Origin: an uncultured Collinsella sp.
Lineage (GTDB): Bacteria > Actinomycetota > Coriobacteriia > Coriobacteriales > Coriobacteriaceae
Assembly (NCBI GenBank): GCA_902494685.1
Contig: CABUUE010000047.1
Location: 1-9,420 of the forward strand
Direction of reading: 5' to 3'
Length of the DNA: 9,420 nt
Made by a program: the position numbers and the translations under genes. Within the stretch, counting starts at the first letter, position 1. The number at the start of each line of letters is the position of its first letter. This document shows, piece after piece, positions 1 to 6,051 of the stretch. Under the pieces are notes generated by a model. That model was not told where the DNA came from. It was given only the letters and a program-made list of their open reading frames with translations, and searched no databases.

Positions 1-26
1 GAGCTTATGGCGGTTCTGCCGTCGTC

Positions 27-2267
27 CTAGTCAAACAAACTCGGCATGTCGTTTTCCTTCATGAGGGCGCCGGCGGAGGGGAGGCTCTGCGCGGTGAACT
101 TCTCGGCCGAGACGCCGGCGCCAAGAATCTCTTCGGTTGTGCCGACGGTGGTGACCGAGCGACCCTTCTTGGCGGTAAAGGCCTGGACGCCCTGCGTGTT
201 GGTGGTCGTCTTGGTCTTGAGCAGCGACGTGTTGAAGTTCATCAGGCGGTAGTCGCTCGACACCAGCGCGATGTCGCGATCTTCCTTGAGCACCTGGGCA
301 TACAGCAGCTTGCTGCCACCGTAGATGGCGTTTTTGAGGCGCTTGCGGTTGGTCTTGGTGACGTATCCAGAAAGCGCGACGCGCACCACGCGGCCGTTCT
401 CAAAGACGAACAGCACGTCGGCCTTGTAGTCCTCGGGGTCGATGACCCAGATGACGCTCTCGTCGGGCTCCATCTCAAGGTCGGTGGGCAGGTACGAGCC
501 CAGCTGTGCCGACTTGGTATCCTCAAACGCCGCAACCTTGCACTTGTATACCTGGCTCTTGTTGGTAAAGACCAGCAGCTCGTGGGTGTTGGAGGACGGG
601 AACTCGATAAAGGGCTTGTCGCCGTCTTTGTACTTGAGCGTGGTGGCCTTCTTGAGCACGCGGTCGGTCATCTTTTTGAGGTAGCCGTCGCGCGAGAGCA
701 TGATGGTAACGGGGTATTCCTCGACCTCGGGCTCCAGGCTCACCTCAATGACCTCGTGCGGCTCAATCCTGCCCGTGCGGCGCGGCATCACGTACTTCTT
801 GTTGACCGCGGCCAGCTCGTCGCTGATGACCTTCTTGATGTTATCCTCGCTGGAGAGAATCTCCTCAAGCTCAGCAATCTCGCCCTCGAGCTTGGCGATG
901 TCCTTGGTGCGATTGAGGATGTACTCCTCGTTGATGTTGCGGAGCTTGAGTTCGGCAACAAACTCGGCCTGGGTCTCGTCGATGTCGAAACCCTTCATAA
1001 GGTTGGGCACGACCTCGGCCTCGAGCTTGGTGCCGCGGATGATGGCGATGGCCTTGTCGATGTCGAGCAGGATTGCCTCGAGGCCGTGCAGCAGGTGCAG
1101 GCGCTCGGACTTTTTGCCCAGGTCAAAGTTAATGCGGCGACGCGTGGACTCAATACGCCACTTGACCCACTCGTGCAAGATCTGGCGCACGCCCATAACG
1201 CGGGGGTAACCATCGACCAGCACGTTGAAGTTGCACGAGAACGAATCCTGCAGCGTGGTCGAGCGATAGAGCTTGGCCATGAGCTTGTCGGGGTCGACGC
1301 CGCGCTTAAGGTCGATGGCGATGCGCAAGCCCGAGAGGTCGGTTTCGTCGCGGATGTCGGCAATCTCCTTGACCTTGCCCTCTTTGGAGAGCTTGACGAT
1401 GCGCTCGATGATGACATCGGTCTTGGTGGTGTAGGGGATCTCGTAGACCTCGATGATGCGCTCTTCGGGAATCCAGCGCCAGCGGGAGCGGATCTGGAAG
1501 CTGCCCAGGCCGGTCTCGACGATTTTCTCCATCTCCTCGCGGCGATAGATAATCTCGCCGCCGGTCGAGAAGTCAGGCATGGGCATGTACTCGAGCAGGT
1601 CGCAGTCGGGATCCTGCAGGTAGTGCATGGTGGCGGTGCAGACCTCGTTGAGGTTAAAACCGCAGATGTCGGACGCCATGGCGACGCCGATGCCCTTGTT
1701 GGCCGAGACGAGGATGTTGGGGAACGTGGTGGGCAGCAGGCGCGGCTCCTTCATGGCGCCGTCGTAGCTGTCGACGAAGTCCACCGGGTCCTTGTCGATG
1801 TCCTTAAAAATCTCGGCGCTGATGGGGGAGAGCTTGGCCTCGGTATAACGCGAGGCGGCGTAGCTCAGATCGCCCGAATAGTACTTGCCAAAGTTGCCCT
1901 TCGACTCCACGAAGGGGGCGAGCAGCGCCTCGTTGCCGGTGGCCAGGCGCACCATTGTCTCGTAGATCGCGGCATCGCCGTGCGGGTTGAGCTTCATGGT
2001 CTGGCCCACGATGTTGGCGCTCTTCTGGCGCTCGCCCTTGAGCAGACCCATCTTGTACATGGTGTAGAGCAGCTTGCGGTGCGAGGGCTTAAAGCCGTCG
2101 ATCTCGGGGAACGCACGCGAGACGTTGACGCTCATGGCGTAGGGCATGTAGTTGACCTCGAGCGTCTGCGTGATCGGCTGGTCGGTGACCTCGGAGTGCA
2201 GGCCGATGACGTTTTCGGCGTTGACCTGCTTTTTCTTTGGCTGGTTCTTCGTCTTCTTCTTTGCCAC
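27..2267 (-). CDS. Topoisomerase IV-like type IIA topoisomerase, subunit A (DNA breakage-reunion)
   Basis: This is the 746-aa A subunit of a type IIA topoisomerase, which cuts and rejoins both DNA strands while a second duplex is passed through. Seen: the DGFKPSHRKLLYTM motif (residues 57-70), NPHGDAAIYE (94-103), and AASRYTEAKL with the presumed catalytic Tyr141 preceded by Arg140. PDFSTGGEI lies at 232-239, a coiled-coil-like stretch at about 450-480, and a C-terminal region at about 520-720 with repeated pinwheel-like blades (SRDGYLKK, FTNKSQVYK, FENGRVVRV). No QRRGGKG-type GyrA box is visible and the C-terminal domain is short, which favours a topoisomerase IV-like decatenase/relaxase over a supercoiling gyrase. 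The start is GTG, preceded by AGAGGA (minus strand, 2272-2277) four nt upstream; the stop is TAG. It lies 45 nt downstream of the B-subunit gene and is probably co-transcribed with it. The sequence resembles the extra GyrA/ParC-type protein common in Clostridia, so parC or gyrA would be only a provisional symbol. Confidence 0.95.
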   Translation of the reverse strand: MAKKKTKNQPKKKQVNAENVIGLHSEVTDQPITQTLEVNYMPYAMSVNVSRAFPEIDGFKPSHRKLLYTMYKMGLLKGERQKSANIVGQTMKLNPHGDAAIYETMVRLATGNEALLAPFVESKGNFGKYYSGDLSYAASRYTEAKLSPISAEIFKDIDKDPVDFVDSYDGAMKEPRLLPTTFPNILVSANKGIGVAMASDICGFNLNEVCTATMHYLQDPDCDLLEYMPMPDFSTGGEIIYRREEMEKIVETGLGSFQIRSRWRWIPEERIIEVYEIPYTTKTDVIIERIVKLSKEGKVKEIADIRDETDLSGLRIAIDLKRGVDPDKLMAKLYRSTTLQDSFSCNFNVLVDGYPRVMGVRQILHEWVKWRIESTRRRINFDLGKKSERLHLLHGLEAILLDIDKAIAIIRGTKLEAEVVPNLMKGFDIDETQAEFVAELKLRNINEEYILNRTKDIAKLEGEIAELEEILSSEDNIKKVISDELAAVNKKYVMPRRTGRIEPHEVIEVSLEPEVEEYPVTIMLSRDGYLKKMTDRVLKKATTLKYKDGDKPFIEFPSSNTHELLVFTNKSQVYKCKVAAFEDTKSAQLGSYLPTDLEMEPDESVIWVIDPEDYKADVLFVFENGRVVRVALSGYVTKTNRKRLKNAIYGGSKLLYAQVLKEDRDIALVSSDYRLMNFNTSLLKTKTTTNTQGVQAFTAKKGRSVTTVGTTEEILGAGVSAEKFTAQSLPSAGALMKENDMPSLFD

Positions 2268-2312
2268 GATATCCTCTTGAACTTCTTATGGGCCGTCGTT
2301 ATCGATTTGCTG

Positions 2313-4310
2313 CTATTGCAGGTCCAGTTGGTCCAGGTATTCCTTGCCGTGCTCGGAGATATGGCGCTTGCGGCCTGCCTCGTCGTTGCCCAGCAACAGG
2401 TTGAACATGGTTTCCATCTTGGTGACGTCCTCGGGCTCCACCTTGATCAGGCGACGCGTCTCGGGATTCATGGTGGTGAGCCACATCATGTCCGGATCGT
2501 TCTCACCAAGACCCTTGGAGCGGTTGATCGAGCACTTTTGGTCGCCGATCTCTTTGAGGATGCCGTTCTTCTCGAGCTCGGTGTAGGCAAAGTAGGTCTT
2601 TTCTTTGCAGTTGATCTCGTAGAGCGGCGACTCGGCGATATACACGTAACCCTCGTCGATAAGCGTGGGCACCAGGCGATAGAGCATGGTGAGCACGAGC
2701 GTGCGGATGTGATAACCGTCGACGTCGGCATCCGTACAGATAATGACCTTGTTCCAGTTGAGGTTGTCCAGGTCAAAGGCGCCAAGGTTCTTGATGCGCT
2801 TGTCCTTGATCTCCACGCCGCAGCCCAGCACGCGCATGAGGTCCATGATGATGTCGGACTTAAAGATGCGCGGATAGTCCTCCTTCAGGCAGTTGAGGAT
2901 CTTACCGCGGACGGGCATGACGCCCTGGAACTCGGCATCGCGCGAGGTGCGAATGGCGCCTGCTGCCGAGTCGCCCTCTACGATGTAGATCTCGCGGCGG
3001 CTCTTGTCCTTGGAGCGGCAGTCGATGAACTTCTGCACGCGGTTGGCCATGTCGGTCTTTTGCTGCAGGTTAGTCTTGATACTCTGACGCGTCTTTTCGG
3101 CGTTCTCGCGCGAGCGCTTGTTGATGAGCACCTGCTCCATGATCTTGTTGGCGGCGTCTTTGTTCTCGATCAAGTAGGTCGAGAGGCGCTCCTTAAAGAA
3201 GGCCGTCATGGCCTGCTGGATAAAGCGGTTATTGATGGCCTTCTTGGTCTGGTTCTCGTAGGACGTCTGGGTGGAGAAGCAGTTGGTCACCAGCACCAGG
3301 CAGTCCTGGACGTCCTGCCACTTAATGCCGCTCTCGTTTTTGTTGTACTTGCCCTGTTGCTTGATGTAGGCATCGATGGCGCTGGTCAGAGCGCTACGAG
3401 CCGCCTTCTCGGGCGAGCCGCCGTTCTCGAGCCACGACGAGTTGTGGTAGTACTCCTGCATCATGAAGGTGCGCGAGAAGCACATGCACGCGGTGATCTT
3501 TACGTTGTAGTCGGGCAGGTCCTCGCGGTCGCGACCGCGACGGTCGGCCTCGATAAAGAAAGGCTCGGTAAGGTAATCGGTACCGACCTTCTCGAGCACG
3601 TAGTCCTCGATGCCCTTGGGATAGCAGAAGTCCTCTTCGGTAAACTCGCCATCGTCGCCTTCGATGCGCAGACGGAAGGTCACGTTGGCGTTGACCACTG
3701 CCTGGCGGCGCATGGTCTCGCGATACCAATCGTGGGGGATGCTGATGGAGGTAAAGACTTCGAGATCGGGGCGCCATTTGATGGTGGTGCCGGTACGGTC
3801 CTCGTCGCTGGGCTCAATCTCGAGTGCCTTCTTTTTGGTGCCGACGACCTTGCCCTTTTTAAAGTGCAGGGAGTACTTGTTGCCGTCGCGCCAGACGGTG
3901 ACGTCCATGTACTCGGAGGCGTACTGGGTCGCGCACGAACCCAGGCCGTTGGTACCGAGCGAGAAGTCGTAGTCGCCGCCCTGGTTGTTGTTGTATTTGC
4001 CACCGGCGTAGAGCTCGCAGAAGACGAGCTCCCAGTTAAAGCGCTTCTCGGAGGGGTTCCAGTCGAGCGGGCAGCCGCGGCCGTTGTCCTCTACCTGGAT
4101 AGAGCCATCGCGAAAGGCAGTAAGGGTGATAAGCTTGCCGTAGCCCTGGCGCGCCTCGTCAACGGCGTTGGACAGGATCTCGAAGGCGGCATGCGCGCAG
4201 CCGTCGAGCCCGTCCGAGCCAAAGATGACGGCGGGGCGCAGGCGTACGCGTTCCTCGTCCTTGAGCTGACGAATACTGTCGTTACCATAGTTTGCGGTGT
4301 TTTTTGCCAT
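2313..4310 (-). CDS. Topoisomerase IV-like type IIA topoisomerase, subunit B (ATPase/TOPRIM)
   Basis: This is a 665-aa B subunit that binds and hydrolyses ATP and supplies the metal-binding TOPRIM site for the partner A subunit. Seen: the GHKL ATPase N-box EILSNAVDEA (44-53), DNGRG (75-79), the ATP-lid motif GTNGLGS (119-125), and a QTK loop with Lys356 (354-356). The TOPRIM site has EGDSAAG with Glu445, PVRGKILN (466-473) and TDADVDG with Asp527/529/531. RSKGLGE follows at 597-603. Length and domain order are complete for a GyrB/ParE protein, with no large insertion. The GTNGLGSCATQYASEYMDV segment differs from the GLHGVGASVVNALS form of ordinary GyrB, which suggests the divergent second-paralogue clade also seen in Clostridia. 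It starts with ATG after GAGAGAG about 5 nt upstream, with AAAGGAG further out. It is the first gene of the operon and should pair with the A subunit as A2B2. parE is only a provisional symbol. Confidence 0.95.
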   Translation of the reverse strand: MAKNTANYGNDSIRQLKDEERVRLRPAVIFGSDGLDGCAHAAFEILSNAVDEARQGYGKLITLTAFRDGSIQVEDNGRGCPLDWNPSEKRFNWELVFCELYAGGKYNNNQGGDYDFSLGTNGLGSCATQYASEYMDVTVWRDGNKYSLHFKKGKVVGTKKKALEIEPSDEDRTGTTIKWRPDLEVFTSISIPHDWYRETMRRQAVVNANVTFRLRIEGDDGEFTEEDFCYPKGIEDYVLEKVGTDYLTEPFFIEADRRGRDREDLPDYNVKITACMCFSRTFMMQEYYHNSSWLENGGSPEKAARSALTSAIDAYIKQQGKYNKNESGIKWQDVQDCLVLVTNCFSTQTSYENQTKKAINNRFIQQAMTAFFKERLSTYLIENKDAANKIMEQVLINKRSRENAEKTRQSIKTNLQQKTDMANRVQKFIDCRSKDKSRREIYIVEGDSAAGAIRTSRDAEFQGVMPVRGKILNCLKEDYPRIFKSDIIMDLMRVLGCGVEIKDKRIKNLGAFDLDNLNWNKVIICTDADVDGYHIRTLVLTMLYRLVPTLIDEGYVYIAESPLYEINCKEKTYFAYTELEKNGILKEIGDQKCSINRSKGLGENDPDMMWLTTMNPETRRLIKVEPEDVTKMETMFNLLLGNDEAGRKRHISEHGKEYLDQLDLQ

Positions 4311-4364
4311 ACTCGCTCTCTCGGTGCTCCTTTGCTGCGTTTAAGTCATATAGATAGTCAAGGT

Positions 4365-4393
4365 AGCATAGCCCAGCCCATAGGCGATTCCAA
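4365..4393 (-). promoter_or_regulatory. Candidate sigma70-type promoter for the topoisomerase operon
   Basis: On the minus strand, TTGGAA (4388-4393) and TATGCT (4365-4370) are separated by 17 nt, each matching 4 of 6 consensus bases. They lie about 55-83 nt upstream of the B-subunit ATG, just downstream of the LexA-like site. An alternative TTGACT (minus strand, just below 4365) has no good -10 at proper spacing. The call rests on weak matches only. Confidence 0.3.
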
Positions 4394-4404
4394 CCAACAC
4401 GAAA

Positions 4405-4435
4405 TCCATCGAACAACCGTTCGGAGTTCGATGGA
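4405..4435. repeat. Inverted repeat containing the LexA-like box
   Basis: TCCATCGAAC (4405-4414) and GTTCGATGGA (4426-4435) are perfect 10-bp inverted copies separated by 11 nt. The left arm includes the left half of the LexA-like site. GTTCG occurs twice on the right (4419-4423 and 4426-4430), so the left CGAAC could pair with either copy. It may act as a protein-binding operator with an extra half-site or as a hairpin in RNA. No U-run follows on either strand, so it is not a standard terminator. Confidence 0.6.
4410..4423. promoter_or_regulatory. Candidate LexA (SOS) box
   Basis: CGAACAACCGTTCG is a perfect CGAAC-N4-GTTCG palindrome. With one more base on the left it reads TCGAAC-AACC-GTTCGG, matching 11 of 12 fixed positions of the TCGAAC-N4-GTTCGA site known for LexA in Actinobacteria. 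It also resembles the Bacillus CGAACRNRYGTTYG box. It lies 99 bp upstream of the B-subunit start and 17 bp upstream of the candidate -35 element. The lipoprotein start is 351 bp away on the other side, so the topoisomerase operon is the more likely target. LexA binding is inferred from sequence alone. Confidence 0.55.
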
Positions 4436-4442
4436 GATTCGT

Positions 4443-4479
4443 TTACTCGGACAAAACCGAGTCGGTTCTGTCCGAGTAA
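4443..4479. repeat. 37-bp near-perfect palindrome
   Basis: TTACTCGGACAAAACCGA (4443-4460) and TCGGTTCTGTCCGAGTAA (4462-4479) are inverted copies around a single G, with 17 of 18 positions paired (one A/C mismatch). As RNA this would form a long stem with a tiny loop. As DNA it would be a large symmetric operator or cruciform. Neither side is followed by a T-run, so it is not a classical intrinsic terminator. It sits between the divergent operon and the lipoprotein gene, 19 bp from the LexA-like box. Its role is unknown. Confidence 0.8.
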
Positions 4480-4588
4480 GTTTGAAAGCGGTCGAATGCG
4501 TCTTGCTGCGTTTGCGGTTGGATACGTTGTCGAAAACGTGTCGTGCGGATTGTTGGATTGAATCGAACATTGGGACAGGCGTCTCGTT

Positions 4589-4632
4589 TTATGGGCTGGG
4601 GGCGTGCATGTGCGAGTTCTTTTGGCCCATAA
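4589..4632. repeat. 8-bp inverted repeat with 28-nt spacer
   Basis: TTATGGGC (4589-4596) and GCCCATAA (4625-4632) are perfect inverted copies in the leader of the lipoprotein gene. The same octamer also occurs in the 45-nt gap between the two topoisomerase genes (2286-2293) and once inside the A-subunit gene (1191-1198). It could be a weak RNA hairpin or a binding site. The arms are short and chance is possible. Confidence 0.35.
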
Positions 4633-4759
4633 GGGATGCTGACCAGTCGATATTTGGGCCACGGGTCACTTCGCCGGCGCCGTGTTTCGTCATACGCTCA
4701 TTGTGGAAGCCGATGCCACGGGACGACGAAGGCCTCGGGCAACGGATGAGCTGCAAGCG

Positions 4760-4766
4760 AAAGGAG
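4760..4766 (+). promoter_or_regulatory. Ribosome binding site deciding the lipoprotein start
   Basis: AAAGGAG lies 8 nt before the ATG at 4775. This selects residue 32 of the longer open frame (which begins at 4682) as the true start and places a normal lipoprotein signal peptide at the N-terminus. Confidence 0.85.
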
Positions 4767-4774
4767 CGGTGAGG

Positions 4775-5791
4775 ATGATGAAGCCCATGACGAAGAAGCT
4801 GCTGTTAGGAATTCCCACCGTGGCGCTTTCGGCTGTGTTGGCGTGTACGCTTGCTGGCTGCGGCGGTAATGCGCCGAGTGGCTCGGGCGGGAGCGCACCT
4901 GTGCAGGAGAAGTCCAAGAAGGCCAAGGCCTATGATTCGCAGACGGTCGAGGTAGCAGGCATTACCTATGAGTCGGTGGCTCACGGTACGTTCTATCGCG
5001 GTGATGCCAAGAAGCAGGACGGCTTTTACCTGCACGTCAAGATCACCAACAACAATGCAAAGAACAGGACGTTTAACTCCTTTAACGTGCATGCTGCCCA
5101 GGGCGATCTTGAGGCAGGCGACCCGTTGTTTACTTCCGGCAAGGCGGCCGTGCTCGACTACGTTGCAAGCGAGGCCCCCGATGAGCTTTACGAGGGCATC
5201 GACCTTTCCAAGAGGCGAGATATCGGTCCGGGCGAGACCGTTGAGTATGTCTACTTCTGGGCACCCAAGACGGCGTACTACGGGCCCATCACTGTCGAGT
5301 TCGTAGACGCTTACGCCCCCGCCAAGAATCATGAGGCCATGCACTTTGACACCACGGACTGCGAGACCAAGGAGTTCAAGGCGGCCGGCGGTGTGGCCGA
5401 TTCTGGCGAGAAGGCAGATTTGACGGGAGTTGACTGCGCGTCGTACAGCATTGAGGCCGCCGATGGGTACACGCTGGATTCGTCCGACGAAGAGCGCGAA
5501 AAGGCAAACTTCTTCCACGACGAGACTGGAGGACGCCTGAACATCAGCATCTTCCCGCGCTCGCCGGAGGAAGAGGTTGCAAGCCTAGAGCAGGTCTACG
5601 AGGGTAAGGAGACAACAACCGACCAGGTCGAGTACAACGGCATAACGTGGCTGCGCTTTACCGGTCCTGACAACGGCCATACGCTGTTTGCGACGGCTCC
5701 CGCAACGGGCGAAACCGTCTGTGTATCGATCGGCTGGAAGATCGATTGGGACGCCGCCGTGCCCATGATGGAGGCTCTGAAGCTCAAGTAG
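4775..5791 (+). CDS. Secreted lipoprotein of unknown function, two domains
   Basis: This is a 338-aa predicted lipoprotein. The start is ATG at 4775, supported by AAAGGAG 8 nt upstream. The N-terminus MMKPMTKK is basic, followed by a hydrophobic stretch (about 9-27) and the lipobox LAGC with Cys29, so it should be lipidated and tethered to the outer face of the membrane. A Gly/Ser/Pro- and then Lys-rich linker (30-52) leads to a first domain (about 55-185) with beta-sandwich character: a 'FYLHVKITNNNAKNRTF' strand followed by a 'GPGETVEYVYFW' strand. This recalls the Ig-like domains of DUF4352/DUF5067-type lipoproteins. A second domain (about 220-338) contains 'YSIEAADGYTL', 'LNISIFPRS', 'ITWLRF' and ends 'MMEALKLK'. 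No catalytic motif is recognised. The gene appears monocistronic, is divergent from the topoisomerase operon and ends at its own terminator. The lipoprotein nature is secure; the domain families are guesses from pattern and the function is unknown. Confidence 0.9.
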   Translation: MMKPMTKKLLLGIPTVALSAVLACTLAGCGGNAPSGSGGSAPVQEKSKKAKAYDSQTVEVAGITYESVAHGTFYRGDAKKQDGFYLHVKITNNNAKNRTFNSFNVHAAQGDLEAGDPLFTSGKAAVLDYVASEAPDELYEGIDLSKRRDIGPGETVEYVYFWAPKTAYYGPITVEFVDAYAPAKNHEAMHFDTTDCETKEFKAAGGVADSGEKADLTGVDCASYSIEAADGYTLDSSDEEREKANFFHDETGGRLNISIFPRSPEEEVASLEQVYEGKETTTDQVEYNGITWLRFTGPDNGHTLFATAPATGETVCVSIGWKIDWDAAVPMMEALKLK

Positions 5792-5819
5792 CGCCGCGAT
5801 TCTCGCGTCAGGCGACTCA

Positions 5820-5854
5820 GGGCTGGCTCCGAGTTATCGGGGCCAGCCCCTTTT
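5820..5854 (+). terminator. Intrinsic terminator after the lipoprotein gene
   Basis: GGGCTGGCTCCGA (5820-5832) pairs with TCGGGGCCAGCCC (5837-5849) over 13 positions (one G-U wobble), with a GTTA loop and then CTTTT. It begins 29 nt after the lipoprotein stop. Read from the minus strand the hairpin is not followed by a T-run, so it should act mainly on plus-strand transcripts. No separate terminator for the convergent surface-protein gene was evident. Confidence 0.85.
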
Positions 5855-5901
5855 GGTGTTCGATGAGCCGAGTCGGCGTCTCTCGCAAAGGTAACTGAGA
5901 G

Positions 5902-6051
5902 CTAGTGAGGCTTATCAGAATTGACCTTATCGGCGGTGTCTTTTTCGAGCGCCGTGCGGCGGGCACTGTAGGCGACGAGGCTGGCGCCTGCCGCGGCGAG
6001 TGCTGCTGCGGCTGCCGTAAGGGGAGCGTTGACATCGCCCGTGCCCGCAAG
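5902..6051 (-). other. C-terminal cell-wall sorting signal (LAXTG type)
   Basis: The surface protein ends with LAGTGD (LAGTG encoded at 6037-6051), an Ala-rich hydrophobic span (LTAAAAALAAAGASLVAYSA), Arg-Arg and a further 17 mostly charged residues. LAXTG is the variant recognised by class E sortases of Actinobacteria, whereas most Gram-positive proteins use LPXTG. The tail after the Arg pair is longer than usual. No sortase gene lies in the window. Confidence 0.75.

Larger units (their letters stand above)
4480..4774. other. Non-coding upstream region of the lipoprotein gene
   Basis: I see no credible gene in these 295 bases. They contain a second copy of TTGCTGCGTTT (4503-4513; first copy 4332-4342) and TATGGGCTGGG (4590-4600), which is inverted relative to 4372-4382. 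There is a short ACGTT/AACGT inverted repeat near 4540 and the TTATGGGC/GCCCATAA pair described separately. No convincing -35/-10 pair for the plus-strand gene could be picked. The frame open from 4682 is in phase with the lipoprotein but lacks a ribosome binding site, and its translation would bury the signal peptide. Confidence 0.5.

Noticed and set aside
4454..4468. Resemblance of ACCGAGTCGGT to the last hairpin of the Cas9 guide-RNA scaffold
   Set aside because: Only a short palindromic core matches. There is no CRISPR repeat, cas gene or anti-repeat nearby, and it is simply the centre of the 37-bp palindrome.
4282..4662. Minus-strand open frames in the intergenic region (126 and 70 codons)
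   Set aside because: They run through the palindrome and promoter-like sequences, overlap the B-subunit start in another frame, and have neither ribosome binding sites nor recognisable protein features.
582..4772. A 1,396-codon open frame on the plus strand, antisense to both topoisomerase genes
   Set aside because: Both minus-strand genes are unmistakable topoisomerase subunits. The antisense product is a low-complexity Leu/Val/Asp/His-rich sequence without domains, as expected when GC-rich codon bias removes stops from the opposite frame.
4682..4774. 31-residue N-terminal extension of the lipoprotein
   Set aside because: No ribosome binding site, and it would put an Arg-rich segment ahead of a good lipoprotein signal peptide. 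ATG at 4775 has AAAGGAG at 8 nt.
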